A stretch of 64,000 bases of DNA, from NCBI RefSeq assembly GCF_004368965.1, contig NZ_SORO01000001.1, positions 930,001 through 994,000 on the forward strand. The letters run 5' to 3'. Shown here piece by piece: positions 46,115-56,800 of this stretch. A program made the translations under genes and the position numbers. The notes beneath the pieces are model-generated. The model had not been told where the DNA came from. It was given only the letters and a program-made list of their open reading frames with translations, and searched no databases. This stretch comes from Leptospira meyeri. GTDB taxonomy: Bacteria; Spirochaetota; Leptospiria; Leptospirales; Leptospiraceae. Numbering within the stretch: the stretch's first letter is position 1; the number at the start of each line of letters is the position of its first letter.

Positions 46115-48160
46115 ATGAGCACCAAATATAACGAATCGCCATTTTTTTATAAACGACGTCCCACCCGGGAAGTAATGGTGGGTGGTGTAGGAATTGGTGG
46201 GAAAAACCCAATCCGCATCCAATCCATGATTACATCTAACACAAGAGATACGGAAGCAAGTATCAAACAAATTTCTGATTTGGAAAAAGCTGGATCAGAA
46301 ATTGTTCGCCTAACAGTACCTAGCCAAGCAGACGCAGACAATTTACCAAATATACGCAAGAGAATGAAAGAACTAGGACTAAAAGTTCCTTTGGTGGCAG
46401 ACATTCATTTTACGCCCCAAGTTGCATTAAAATGTGTAGAATGGGTTGAAAAAGTAAGAATCAATCCAGGCAATTTTGCTGACAAAAAAAAATTTGAAAT
46501 CATCGAATATACGGATAAAGATTACAACGAAGAGTTAGAAAGAATTGAAGAGGTGTTTACACCTTTAGTCCTTCGCGCCAAAGAGCTGGGTGTGGCTATG
46601 CGAATAGGAACTAACCACGGGAGTCTTTCTGATCGCATTATGAACCGGTTTGGAGATACTCCACTCGGAATGGTAGAATCTGCATTGGAATTTATCCGAA
46701 TAGCAGAAAGAAACTCTTATCGAGACATCGTAGTTTCCATGAAAGCTTCAAATCCGCAAGTGATGATCCAAGCTTATCGTATGTTGGTTTCTCGATTTTA
46801 CGATTTAGGAATGGACTACCCTCTTCATCTGGGTGTGACGGAAGCGGGTGATGGAAAGGATGGAAGGATCAAATCTTCGATCGGAATAGGAAGTTTATTG
46901 GAAGATGGACTTGGTGATACCATTCGTGTATCACTTACAGAAGATGCCATCCATGAAATCCCTGTGGCGAAAGAATTGGTAAGAAAATATAACGAATTTT
47001 TCTATCAATCTAAGAATCGTTCAGGATTCTCCGATTCAAAATCAGAATCACAATTCAAAGGAAACGAAAAAATTTATTCCGAATTTCGTGATCCATTCCA
47101 ATATTCAAGATTCTATTCCAAAGAATTGACATTTGGGGAAACCAAAATTGGAGACAACTCACCTGTTCGTATTGAAACATGTTTTCCATTTTTTGGATCG
47201 GAATCAGCAGAAGAAGTTCTCCATCTAATCCAAAGAGGCTCTAAATCCGGTCGAATCCCTGAACTCATTCATTTTAAAATCAATTCAGAAATGGACCTAA
47301 TCTCTCTTGGAACTAGCGTTAAACGAGGTTCTTTTCCACTCCCAGTTTCAGTGGAACTCTCCAAAGAATTAACTTATCAATATGATAGTTTAGCGGAAGA
47401 TATCTATCGATTTCAAAAGTGGGTCATCAATCCTAGTTTGTTCTTTCAAGAATCAGAAGAGTCATGGGAAGATCTTTTGGATTTTGTCACTCGTTTTGCG
47501 AAAGATAAACGAAGTGTTGAGTGGAACATTGAATCACAAAACATTCATTTAACAGAAAAAATTGTAAAGGAATCTAAAAAACGAAAGATTGAAAATCTTC
47601 TCTTTTCTGTAAAAAATGGAGACCTCATAACGGTCAGAAAATTGTCTTACCAATTAAGGGAATCCGACTACCCCATCGTTCTTGTTCATCACTCTGAAGA
47701 CAAGGATGAACTTTTATATGAATCTTCTATTCATGTCGGTGGAAGTTTGTTGGATGGAATTGGTGACGTCGTTCGTTTGTCTTACGGCGATGGAGAACCA
47801 GAAGAATCTCTTCATTTGAGTTTTGATATTTTACAAGCGACGAGACTTCGACTCACCAAAACGGAATACATTTCTTGCCCTTCTTGCGGGCGAACGATGT
47901 TCGATTTACAGTCCACAACGGCAATGATCAAACAAAAAACAGGACATTTGAAAGGTGTAAAAATTGCTGTGATGGGTTGCATTGTCAACGGTCCAGGAGA
48001 GATGGCCGATGCTGACTTTGGATATGTTGGTGCTGGAATCGGTAAGGTTCATCTCTACAAAGGGAAAGAAATTGTAAAAAAAGGAGTCTCCGAAACAGAA
48101 GCTGCAGACCTACTCATTGACCTCATTCGCGAAAACGGAATGTGGAATGATCCGGAATAA
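46115..48160 (+). CDS. ispG: (E)-4-hydroxy-3-methylbut-2-enyl-diphosphate synthase, long form
   Basis: Penultimate enzyme of the MEP isoprenoid pathway, converting MEcPP to HMBPP with a [4Fe-4S] cluster. The 681-residue protein is the long type with an extra central domain (roughly residues 300-560). The N-terminal TIM barrel is seen in [20 protein letters not shown] and [13 protein letters not shown]. The iron-sulfur ligands are Cys588 and Cys591 in [11 protein letters not shown] and Cys622 in [22 protein letters not shown] 46115 gives a short leader before the conserved core. Long forms are known in Chlamydia, plants and other groups. Confidence 0.95.
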   Translation: MSTKYNESPFFYKRRPTREVMVGGVGIGGKNPIRIQSMITSNTRDTEASIKQISDLEKAGSEIVRLTVPSQADADNLPNIRKRMKELGLKVPLVADIHFTPQVALKCVEWVEKVRINPGNFADKKKFEIIEYTDKDYNEELERIEEVFTPLVLRAKELGVAMRIGTNHGSLSDRIMNRFGDTPLGMVESALEFIRIAERNSYRDIVVSMKASNPQVMIQAYRMLVSRFYDLGMDYPLHLGVTEAGDGKDGRIKSSIGIGSLLEDGLGDTIRVSLTEDAIHEIPVAKELVRKYNEFFYQSKNRSGFSDSKSESQFKGNEKIYSEFRDPFQYSRFYSKELTFGETKIGDNSPVRIETCFPFFGSESAEEVLHLIQRGSKSGRIPELIHFKINSEMDLISLGTSVKRGSFPLPVSVELSKELTYQYDSLAEDIYRFQKWVINPSLFFQESEESWEDLLDFVTRFAKDKRSVEWNIESQNIHLTEKIVKESKKRKIENLLFSVKNGDLITVRKLSYQLRESDYPIVLVHHSEDKDELLYESSIHVGGSLLDGIGDVVRLSYGDGEPEESLHLSFDILQATRLRLTKTEYISCPSCGRTMFDLQSTTAMIKQKTGHLKGVKIAVMGCIVNGPGEMADADFGYVGAGIGKVHLYKGKEIVKKGVSETEAADLLIDLIRENGMWNDPE

Positions 48161-48202
48161 AAAGTAGTTCCCCTCTTTATACGTATATGAACCATTTCCA
48201 CC

Positions 48203-49888
48203 GTGGAAGAAAAAGAAACCAAAGAGATCCTGACTAGGATTCAATCGATGGAGAGGGAACTTTCTTCTTTAAAAGAAAGAGTTATTTCCCTCTCTCAAAC
48301 CCAAACTGTTAAAGAATCTCTCCGGACTACCCAGGAACCAGTTCCGACTCTAGTCCACCAAACGGATGTTCCATTAAACGAAGGTCCAAATTGGTTCATC
48401 CAATGGATTGGAGAAAACTTATTCGTAAAACTAGGGGTGTTTTCTTTACTTCTTGCATCCATCTGGTTTTTCTATTTAGCTATTGAAGAGTATTGGATCA
48501 ATGAATCGGTGCGAATTTGGATTGGACTATTTTTGGCCATCCCAGTATTAATTTACGGATTCAAAGTTCGAAATTCAAGGCCCTATCTTTCCCCTAGCCT
48601 TATGGGTCTTGGAATTGCGGTTTTGTTTTCTGCATACTATTCTGGTTATTTGTGGTATGATTTGTATTCTACCGAAACTTGTTTTGTTGGTTTATTAATC
48701 CTCAGCTTAACAACAGTAGCAGTCGCTCATTCACAAAAAAGTGAAGTGTTATTTGGATTTGCTTCTTTTGGTGCATTTTTAGTACCCTTACTATTGTCCA
48801 CAGGACAAAACTCCTATCCGTTTTTATTCACTTATTTACTCCTCTGGAATGTTTTATTCTTTTGGGTAAGAAAAGATACAAATTGGAAAGTAATTCCACT
48901 TCTTCTACTTGGCGCAAATCACCTAATCTTTGTTGGCTGGGCAAATGAAAATCTAGTAGATGCTAAGCCGTTTTTTCCGATTGTTTTCCAGCTGGGTGTT
49001 TTCCTTTTATTTCTTTTACGAGAATTTCAGACTTTAGAAACAACCAAATCAAAGGAACCCATTCTCACAATCACAGCAATTGGATTAACGTTGGGACTTG
49101 GATTTGTTCAGTCTTTTTGGGTATTTTCCGTTTTTTATCCAACGGCAAAACCATTTTTGCTCACGTTATTACTCATTCTATTTTACGGGCTCTATGAGCG
49201 ATCCATCAGAAAAACCGTTTTAAGTTTAGATAAGAAAAAATTGTATGATGTCATTGGATTATTTGGTCTTCCATTCATTGTAAGCCTAATCGTAATAGGA
49301 ACCTCAGGAAAACTTTTAGCATTTAGTCTCATCAGTTTTGCTTTTCTTGTGACAATTGCATCAACCTATTCAAAACAACTTTATATGTATTGGGCTGCCT
49401 TTCCAGTTTGGTTTTTTGCTTTGTTCTATATTTTTGCTTTCACCTATCGTTCACAAAACGAAATCCCCTTCTTAAATGGCCGATTTTTAGTATTTGCGAC
49501 AGGTTCAGTTTATTTAGTTCTTTCTTATCTCTATAGCAGAAAGTTCTCCGACTTTTCCAAACTCTTATTATACGCCGCCTATCCTTATTGGTTACTTGGC
49601 ACATTTGTTGAAATATATCTTGGATTTCCAGAAGAGAAAAAATTATTCCTCTACACACTCAGTTTGATCGTGTATGGGTTGATTGCTTTATCATCAGGAT
49701 TCCTAAAAAAAATCCAATCTCTCAAATATGTTGGATTTGGCTCTTTATCATTAGTCATCATAAAATTTTATTTATATGATTTTTGGAATTTAAGCTTAGG
49801 TTACCGCATTCTTGCAGGATTATTCTTAGGTTTAACTCTAATTGCAACAGGAACTTTATACAATCACTTCAAAAAGGAAACAAAATGA
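48203..49888 (+). CDS. DUF2339 polytopic membrane protein
   Basis: The 561-residue protein starts at GTG 48203 with a coiled-coil N-terminus (RIQSMERELSSLKERVISL), followed from about residue 65 by some 14 or more hydrophobic helices. The layout and the WFIQWIGENLFVKLGVFSLLLA entry into the first helix are typical of DUF2339 proteins. No catalytic residues are known for this family. Its stop overlaps the next start (ATGA), so the DUF2339-DUF3999 pair is translationally coupled, an arrangement I recall from several bacterial genomes. A role in the envelope is inferred. Confidence 0.8.
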   Translation: MEEKETKEILTRIQSMERELSSLKERVISLSQTQTVKESLRTTQEPVPTLVHQTDVPLNEGPNWFIQWIGENLFVKLGVFSLLLASIWFFYLAIEEYWINESVRIWIGLFLAIPVLIYGFKVRNSRPYLSPSLMGLGIAVLFSAYYSGYLWYDLYSTETCFVGLLILSLTTVAVAHSQKSEVLFGFASFGAFLVPLLLSTGQNSYPFLFTYLLLWNVLFFWVRKDTNWKVIPLLLLGANHLIFVGWANENLVDAKPFFPIVFQLGVFLLFLLREFQTLETTKSKEPILTITAIGLTLGLGFVQSFWVFSVFYPTAKPFLLTLLLILFYGLYERSIRKTVLSLDKKKLYDVIGLFGLPFIVSLIVIGTSGKLLAFSLISFAFLVTIASTYSKQLYMYWAAFPVWFFALFYIFAFTYRSQNEIPFLNGRFLVFATGSVYLVLSYLYSRKFSDFSKLLLYAAYPYWLLGTFVEIYLGFPEEKKLFLYTLSLIVYGLIALSSGFLKKIQSLKYVGFGSLSLVIIKFYLYDFWNLSLGYRILAGLFLGLTLIATGTLYNHFKKETK

Positions 49889-51120
49889 AACTTCAATACT
49901 TAATTTCCATTCTATTCGTTATTTCAACTACAACACAGGTTATGAGTAGGCCTCTTGCCGTACAAAACTTCAAATATAAAAAAGATGTAAAAATTTCGGG
50001 TAACCTTTCCCCAAACGGCATTGTAAAACTAATGTTAGATGAAGATATTTACAAACATTCTTTTTACGGAGATTTAAGAATCACTTACAACGGAGATATT
50101 ATTCCATACCGTATCCAAAATGCTGAAGAAATCGCAAAAAACACGGAAAAAGTAAAACCTGAACTCCTATTTTCCAAAAAAGATGAAATGGAAATCTATG
50201 TATTGGAACTTCCAAAACTACCAGAGGGAATGAATTACACAAAACTATCAGTTTCCAGTGCATATGATTACGAAACCTCCATTACTTTAAAGTTAGGTGA
50301 TAATCCCGACCAATTTTTGGACTCAAAAACTGTTTTTCTTTATAAATATGGAAACAAGTCTTCAGGTGAAATTGATTTAAGTGGAACAAAACATCGTTTT
50401 TTAAGACTCGAAGCGGAACCAGGTTCCGATTTAAAATTTCCAAATGCAACCCGGGCAAAACAAAACAAAAACTTATACTGGGAAAAATCACACTCGGTCA
50501 CAAGCCCGGTGCTCGCAGAAAATCATTGTAAGTTTTTATTTCCAAACGAATCTCAATCTGCATTCCAAATTTTAAAATTAGAATTTGAAGAAACCAATTG
50601 GGAACGCAGAATCACAGTTCGCGGCAAAATAAACAAAAAAGAATGGGATACTGTATTTGAAGGAACAGTGAGCCATAACAAAGAAGAAGGAGTTTTTACT
50701 GAAATTCCACTATCCAGAACCATTAATTCTGAATTCGAAATTGAAGTTTATGATGGAGAAAATGAAACTCTCCACCTAACAAATGCGGTTACTGTACAGC
50801 CATTAGAAGAAATTTATTTTTTTGCCAACCAAGAAGGGACAAAAGAAGGTTATTCACTCTACTATGGAAACCCTTACCAATGGCCGGCGGAATTTGATCC
50901 CTATTCTTATCCATCAGAAGATGAAATGAATAACAACGAACCAAAATTAGCAAATCTTCTCAGTGAATCAGAAAACCCGGATTTTGGATTTAGCATTTTA
51001 TACCCTCCCCTTTCCGGATACATTGCATCTGGATTCTTTTACATAGGAGTTGCTACTTTGTTGTACTTGTTATTTTTGATTTTAAAATCAAAAAGGTCAA
51101 TTTTATTGGAAACTGAATGA
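49885..51120 (+). CDS. DUF3999-type exported protein
   Basis: The 411-residue protein has a signal peptide (KLQYLISILFVISTTTQVMS), a large beta-rich exported domain and a C-terminal membrane helix (GYIASGFFYIGVATLLYLLFLIL) with a short basic tail. Its position directly after a DUF2339 gene, and the pattern FKYKKDVKISG with a later FEETNWERRITVRG segment, fit DUF3999. ATG 49885 is chosen; an in-frame start at 49783 lies inside the preceding gene and would not give a signal peptide. Function unknown; it likely works with the DUF2339 protein. Confidence 0.7.
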   Translation: MKLQYLISILFVISTTTQVMSRPLAVQNFKYKKDVKISGNLSPNGIVKLMLDEDIYKHSFYGDLRITYNGDIIPYRIQNAEEIAKNTEKVKPELLFSKKDEMEIYVLELPKLPEGMNYTKLSVSSAYDYETSITLKLGDNPDQFLDSKTVFLYKYGNKSSGEIDLSGTKHRFLRLEAEPGSDLKFPNATRAKQNKNLYWEKSHSVTSPVLAENHCKFLFPNESQSAFQILKLEFEETNWERRITVRGKINKKEWDTVFEGTVSHNKEEGVFTEIPLSRTINSEFEIEVYDGENETLHLTNAVTVQPLEEIYFFANQEGTKEGYSLYYGNPYQWPAEFDPYSYPSEDEMNNNEPKLANLLSESENPDFGFSILYPPLSGYIASGFFYIGVATLLYLLFLILKSKRSILLETE

Positions 51121-51129
51121 AACCAAAAC

Positions 51130-51158
51130 GGGCCTGCAAAGTTTTCCTTTGCGGGTCC
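51130..51158. terminator. Bidirectional terminator between DUF3999 gene and alkB
   Basis: A 12-pair stem with two G-T pairs: GGGCCTGCAAAG (51130-51141), loop of five, then CTTTGCGGGTCC (51147-51158). T-rich sequence follows on the plus strand and A/T-rich sequence on the other. It lies between two convergent genes. Confidence 0.75.
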
Positions 51159-51191
51159 ATTTTCCACGAAAAGTCAAAAGCCAACCAATTT

Positions 51192-52280
51192 TTAATGTTT
51201 CAATCGATTCTTTAATTCCCAAGATTCCAAAATAGGATTCATCATTTGAAACCAAAGTGGAGGAATCAAAGCAACAAGAATCATTAACTCATACCCAAAT
51301 GGCAATTGAGGAGCCTCTTCAAAATGGCGAAGGACTTGGTATCTTCTACCAGCATTTGCATGATGGTCCGAATGTCTTTGTAAATGAAATAAAAATGCAT
51401 TGGAGACAAAATAATTTTGATTCCATGAATGAATTGGCAGCACTTTTTCAAATTTACCAGGACCTAATTCTTTTCGATTTAAACCATAATGTTCAATGTA
51501 ATTAGTTAGTTCCAAAAGTGAAAATGCAATCAATGATTGTAGTAGTAAAAATCCAAGAATATCCCAACGAATTACGTTAAGAGAATATAAAGAACCAAAT
51601 CCGATCATCGAAGTGAGAAATAGAACTGTAATCACAAAATACCAAATCATCTCATTTCGATAATGAAAGGAGACAAGACCCAACTTTTTTAAACGTTTTG
51701 ATTCTAATTCCCAAGCTGATTGATAAGCACCTATTACCGTCTGAGGATAAAACCGATAGAAAGATTGATTCTTTTTTGAGGATGCTGGATCATTTGGAGT
51801 CGAAACATTCGTATGGTGGCCGCGGTTGTGTTCAATATAAAAGTGCATATAACAAACAGTCATATAAATCACCTTTGCCAGAAATTGTTCATAACGAGTA
51901 TTTTTATGACCTAGTTCATGCCCAACGGTGATTCCAATTCCTCCCGTCACAATCCCAACTGAAATTGCAAATAAAAAAAACTCAACTGCAGTATGTGGAT
52001 ACACTGCGATTCTATATACCGACCAAACCACAAAAGCTAGTTGAACGTAAGCCCAACTTTGAGTTAAATATCGAAAATAAGAATCATTTTGTAATTTAAG
52101 AAAATTTGTTTCTTCAGGATTAGAAAGATCTTTTCCCCAAATAAAATCTAACAATGGTAAAATGACAAATACAGTGACTGGAACGATCAAATAAGAAACA
52201 CCACCCACTTCTTCTGCAAGAACAACTAAAATTGGCAAAATATAACAAAGTAAAAAACTAAGTCTTTTAGTGAGTGTCAT
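51192..52280 (-). CDS. alkB: Alkane 1-monooxygenase
   Basis: Membrane di-iron hydroxylase that adds oxygen to the terminal carbon of medium-chain alkanes or fatty acyl chains, with rubredoxin as electron donor. The 362-residue protein has six hydrophobic helices. It carries all diagnostic motifs: HELGHK (His121, His125), EHNRGHH (His151, His155, His156), the NYIEHYGL motif (262-265) and LQRHSDHHA (His303, His306, His307). These place it in AlkB proper rather than the desaturases. It lies 12 bases after tetR on the same strand, with a strong AAGGAG site. No rubredoxin gene is in the window. Confidence 0.94.
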   Translation of the reverse strand: MTLTKRLSFLLCYILPILVVLAEEVGGVSYLIVPVTVFVILPLLDFIWGKDLSNPEETNFLKLQNDSYFRYLTQSWAYVQLAFVVWSVYRIAVYPHTAVEFFLFAISVGIVTGGIGITVGHELGHKNTRYEQFLAKVIYMTVCYMHFYIEHNRGHHTNVSTPNDPASSKKNQSFYRFYPQTVIGAYQSAWELESKRLKKLGLVSFHYRNEMIWYFVITVLFLTSMIGFGSLYSLNVIRWDILGFLLLQSLIAFSLLELTNYIEHYGLNRKELGPGKFEKVLPIHSWNQNYFVSNAFLFHLQRHSDHHANAGRRYQVLRHFEEAPQLPFGYELMILVALIPPLWFQMMNPILESWELKNRLKH

Positions 52281-52292
52281 AAATCTATCTCC

Positions 52293-52850
52293 TTATTCTT
52301 TGCTTTGAAACAATACCATGAGGTTCCCCAAACCTTCAAAAAGTTCCGGCCAGTTAGTTTCTTCTGTTGCGTTATTTTTTAAAAATAACGCTCCCAAAAA
52401 AAACGACAGAAATGCCTTTCCACTATTTGTTTGTGCATCGGTTGGAAAGAATCGATCCAAAGCCGTTCGATACGAAGTAAATGAATCTTCCACTAGTTGC
52501 ATAAGTTCACTCGATTCACTTAAGTGACGCTTAACATCTACTGCGAGTAACATTAGGTTAGTAAAATGCACTTCGCGTTTAGCAACAAAAGCCATAATGT
52601 CGGCAAGACCTGTGTGACTTTCTGAAAGTTCAGTAATCTCTTTTTCATCTATCGCAACGAGTTGTTTTACCATGGACTCAAAGAGAATCTCTTTCGTTGG
52701 GAAGTAATGGTAAAGAGTTCCAGTGGAAACTCCTAGTTCCTTTGATAATTCACGCATCGAAACAGAGGAGACCCCTTTTGTGACAAAAATGGGCATACAC
52801 TTAGTCAAAAGTTCAACTCGGTAAAGATCGTGATCGACTATCTTAGGCAT
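52293..52850 (-). CDS. TetR-family transcriptional regulator
   Basis: A 185-residue one-component regulator. The N-terminal helix-turn-helix spans about residues 28-50 (VSMRELSKELGVSTGTLYHYF), followed by PTKEILFESMV as in AcrR-type proteins. The rest is a helical ligand-binding domain. It is first in a two-gene operon with alkB and has a palindromic operator just upstream, so it most likely represses itself and alkB until an alkane-like or lipid ligand binds. The ligand is inference. Confidence 0.92.
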   Translation of the reverse strand: MPKIVDHDLYRVELLTKCMPIFVTKGVSSVSMRELSKELGVSTGTLYHYFPTKEILFESMVKQLVAIDEKEITELSESHTGLADIMAFVAKREVHFTNLMLLAVDVKRHLSESSELMQLVEDSFTSYRTALDRFFPTDAQTNSGKAFLSFFLGALFLKNNATEETNWPELFEGLGNLMVLFQSKE

Positions 52851-52866
52851 AAAAGTGAGATCCTTT

Positions 52867-52890
52867 TATATCGAACGATTGTTCTATATA
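52867..52890. promoter_or_regulatory. Palindromic TetR operator upstream of tetR-alkB
   Basis: TATATCGAAC (52867-52876), four spacer bases, then GTTCTATATA (52881-52890). The arms pair at nine of ten positions, with GAAC-N4-GTTC at the core. It begins 17 bases upstream of the tetR ATG (52850), where a repressor would block the promoter. TetR-type operators commonly have this shape. Confidence 0.75.
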
Positions 52891-53350
52891 AATACTTTTA
52901 CCATACTTTGTCCATCTTTTTTTCTCAATTCCTTCGGATTTCCACAGTTTGCGAATGTATTTCATTTAGTTTCGGTCCTTCCAAGAGCCAAACGACAACA
53001 AAGTCAGATTTTAGGCGGAATACTAACAAGTAAGAAGCAGTAAAAAGAAAGTTCAAGCGAGAAACCGAAGCCAAAATACAATGCAAGAGGTATTCTGGAT
53101 CTAACCGTGCAGATGAGAGCCAAAACTTGGCCAACAGGAATGGGCGGTATTTTGCTAGAATTCCCTGGGACATGGGGATCCCAATAGTTAATTGGCTAAA
53201 TTTCGAAACTGACTTTCGACTGAAATCGGCGTTCTTTTGTGAGTGATTGGAAAAAGTAACTAACTTACCTTTTGCACCCACTTGCTTTTTTACCCAGCTA
53301 GAGAAAAGAACAGTCCAATACAAAGAAACTCGCTGTAGGAACCGAAGCAA
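52891..53350. other. Gene-poor divergent region
   Basis: Between tetR (minus) and the DUF1499 lipoprotein (plus) there are about 500 bases without a convincing gene; the tetR operator lies at its left end. The minus strand is open for about 167 codons across it (52925-53428), but the putative product shows no recognisable family or normal start context and runs into the lipoprotein gene. On the plus strand, 53048-53187 reads as a short stop-free stretch that might be a fragment of an old gene. I see no RNA gene. Confidence 0.4.
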
Positions 53351-53797
53351 ATGAAACAAATTACCAGATTCATCCTCTACCCCCTTTTTTTTCTTTTTGT
53401 TGGATGCACAGGAACAAGACCGAATCATTTGGGAATCAAAACTGACAAACTAACCAATTGTCCAGCGACACCCAATTGTATCACTAGTTTTGCCGATCCT
53501 ACGGACACAGTACACTATAGAAGCCCAATCACTTACAAAAAACCTTTAGTAGAAGCTTATAAAATTCTAAAAGATCGTATCGAACAATCTCCAAGGACCA
53601 AAATCATCCAAGAAAATTCAAATTACATTTATACTGAATTTACATCTCTTATCATGCGATATGTGGACGATGTGGAATTCTATTTTGACGATAAAAATAA
53701 ACTCCTTCACTTTCGGTCAGCATCCAGATTAGGGAAATCAGATTTAGGTGTGAACCGAAAACGAATAGAGTTATTGCTAAAGGATTTGGATATCTAA
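53351..53797 (+). CDS. DUF1499 lipoprotein
   Basis: The 148-residue protein has a lipoprotein signal peptide (ILYPLFFLFVGC, acylated Cys19) and a DUF1499 domain: CPATPNCITSFADPTD near the start of the mature part, then RYVDDVEFYFDD, then HFRSASRLGKSDLGVNRKRI at the end. It is probably anchored to a membrane in the periplasm or at the surface. Family function is unknown. Its stop lies inside a terminator hairpin. Confidence 0.88.
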   Translation: MKQITRFILYPLFFLFVGCTGTRPNHLGIKTDKLTNCPATPNCITSFADPTDTVHYRSPITYKKPLVEAYKILKDRIEQSPRTKIIQENSNYIYTEFTSLIMRYVDDVEFYFDDKNKLLHFRSASRLGKSDLGVNRKRIELLLKDLDI

Positions 53798-53826
53798 CAA
53801 AAACATTCGTTAGAAAATCCAAATCC
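53782..53826. terminator. Bidirectional terminator overlapping the DUF1499 stop codon
   Basis: GGATTTGGAT (53782-53791) pairs perfectly with ATCCAAATCC (53817-53826). An inner stem of TCTAAC (53793-53798) with GTTAGA (53809-53814) closes a 10-base loop. The left arm is inside the coding sequence and covers its TAA. T-rich sequence follows on the plus strand; carB converges from the right. Confidence 0.75.
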
Positions 53827-53835
53827 ATATTAGTT

Positions 53836-56800
53836 TTAATTATTTTTGTGTTTTGCGTGAATTTCTTGAAGGGAATTCACAGAGAAACCTTTATCTTTCA
53901 TTTCCACCAAACCATGAATTAACGCTTTTGCTGCTTGTGCTGTTGTCAAACATGGAACTTTGTATTTAATCGCTGCTTGTCGAATCGTAAAAGCATTTTC
54001 ACGTGTAACTCTTGATAAAGGAGTATTAATGATCAGATGAATTTTCTTTTCTTTAATATAATCAATCACATTCGGAAAATAACCATCATAGATTTTGTTT
54101 ATTTTGCTAGAAAGAATTCCATTATCAGAAAGAAACTTATGTGTTCCTTCCGTTGCGATGATATTATATCCTAAGTTAGATAAAGATCGAACTGATTCTA
54201 ACAACTCTTTCTTAGTTTTATCATTGATGGTCACAAAAACAGTTCCATGTTTAGGAGGTTCCTCACCCGCCATAATCTGGGCTTTCACAAAGGCTTCGCC
54301 TTTGGTAGTAGCAACCCCCATTACTTCCCCAGTCGATCTCATCTCAGGACCTAAGATAGTATCAACGCCAGGAAATTTACTAAATGGCAAGACTGCCTCT
54401 TTAACAGTAATCATCGGTGCAGAAAATCGTTTTCCCAACTTAAACGACGCCAATGACTCACCTAACATTAATCGAACGGCAATTTTTACAATAGGGATAC
54501 CAATTGATTTCGCAACAAAAGGAACTGTTCGTGATGCACGAGGATTTACTTCGAGAACATAAAGAGTTTCTTCTTTAATTGCATATTGAACATTGATTAA
54601 ACCTTTTACATTTAACTCCAAAGCCAAACGATAAGTTGCTTCTTCAATTTCCTGTAACATACGTTGAGAAATGGACTGCGGAGGTAACACACAAGCAGAA
54701 TCACCCGAGTGGATTCCTGCTTCTTCAATATGTTCCATTATCCCAGCAATGAATACATCTTTACCATCACAAAGGGCATCGACATCCACTTCAATTGCAT
54801 CCTGTAAAAAGGAATCTACAAGAAGCGGTCTATCTTCCGATACCTCTTCGGCTTCTTCCATATATTTATCTAGTTCCAATTCTTCGTTAACAATCAGCAT
54901 GGCCCTTCCACCCAAAACATACGATGGTCTAACAAGAACCGGATAACCAATTTTTCTTGCAATCTCTCTTGCTTTCTCTTTAGATGCTGCAATTCCGTTG
55001 TCAGGAGATTTTAGATTTAATTTTTCTAAAACTTCAGCAAACCGTTTACGATCTTCTGCCCTATCAATGGAATCAGGACTTGTTCCCATAATGGGAACTC
55101 CTCTTTTCTCAAGTGATTTTGCCAATTTGAGAGGTGTTTGACCACCTAACTGAACAATCACTCCATCCGGTTTTTCTTTTTTGAAAATCGCCATTACATC
55201 TTCAAGACTCAATGGTTCAAAATACAACCTGTCGGAAGTATCATAATCAGTGGAAACTGTTTCTGGGTTGGAGTTTACCATTATCGACTCTACACCAGCC
55301 TCTTGCAATGAGAAGGAAGCATGGCAACAACAATAATCAAACTCAATTCCTTGACCGATTCTGTTTGGGCCACCACCAAGGATCATCACTTTCTTTTTGG
55401 AAGTGACATCAGCTTCATCCTCTTCGTCATAAGAAGAATACATATAAGGTGTGAATGCTTCGAATTCACCAGCACAGGTATCGATCCTCTTATACACTGG
55501 CTGGATATTTTTCTCTTCTAAATATTTTTCAATGGCCTCTTCTTCTTCTCGAAGGGTTTTTTCTACTTTTGCCTTTGTGATTTCAATCGCGGCACCGCTT
55601 CGAACTTGCGCAAGTATTTGTTCCTCTTTAGAAAGAAAAGCAAGTTGGCGGTTAGAGAAACCAGATTTCTTCATTTCTTCAATGATGACTTTTCCTTCTT
55701 TGCGGAATTTATTTTCTAACTGGTATAACTCTTCAAATTGATAAAGAAACCATGGATCAATTTTACAAATATCAAAAATTTCTTCGACACTCATCCCAAA
55801 ATCAAATGCCATTTTCACATAGAAAATACGTTTGTCGGTCGGTCTTTTTACCTTTGCTGTTAACCAAGTTTTTCTTTCTTCTTTCGGAACAGACTCCCAT
55901 TCCAAAAGTTCTTTTAAATAACCATCACTTCCAAAACCAAAACGATCAGTCTCGAGTGACCTGAGTGCTTTTTGAAAACTTTCTTTGAAATTACGGCCGA
56001 TGGCCATCGCCTCTCCAACTGCTTTCATCTGAACACCTAACGTTGGATCTGAACCAGGGAATTTTTCGAATGCAAACCTAGGAATTTTTGTAACAACATA
56101 ATCAATCGATGGCTCAAAACTAGCCGGTGTTACACGAGTAATATCATTTCGAATTTCATCTAAGGTAAAACCGATGGAAAGAAGTGCTGCTATTTTTGCG
56201 ATAGGAAATCCTGTAGCCTTCGATGCCAAAGCAGAAGATCGTGAAACTCGTGGGTTCATCTCAATCACGATGACATCCCCGTTTTCTGGATTTACGGCAA
56301 ACTGGATATTGGAACCACCTGTTTCTACTCCAATTTCTCGAATGATATCAATTGACATGTCACGGAGTTTTTGGTATTCCCGGTCACTCAATGTTTGTTG
56401 AGGGGCAACCGTAATAGAGTCACCAGTATGAACACCCATTGGATCCAAATTTTCAATTGAACAAATAATGACCACATTGTCTGCGAGATCTCGCATGACT
56501 TCTAACTCAAATTCTTTCCATCCCATTACAGACTCTTCAACTAACACTTGCGAGATGGGAGACGCAGAAAGTCCCTTTTGTGTTATCTCATCAAACTCGG
56601 CTTCATCATAACAAGTACCTCCACCAGTTCCACCAAGTGTAAATGCTGGTCGAATGATGATTGGAAAGCCAATCACATCTTTTGCTTTCCTTGCGGCTTC
56701 CATGTCGGAAACCATAAAAGATTTCGCTACACGAATTCCCAGTTTTTCCATTGCGAGTTTAAATAGTTCTCTATCTTCTGCTTTTCGAATGGCATCAACC

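Noticed and set aside
52925..53428. A 167-codon open frame on the minus strand between tetR and the DUF1499 gene
   Set aside because: No recognisable domain, atypical composition, and it overlaps the start of a well-supported lipoprotein gene on the other strand. Kept only as part of an unexplained gap.
54095..54562. A 155-codon plus-strand frame
   Set aside because: Antisense to carB with no family signature; shadow frame.
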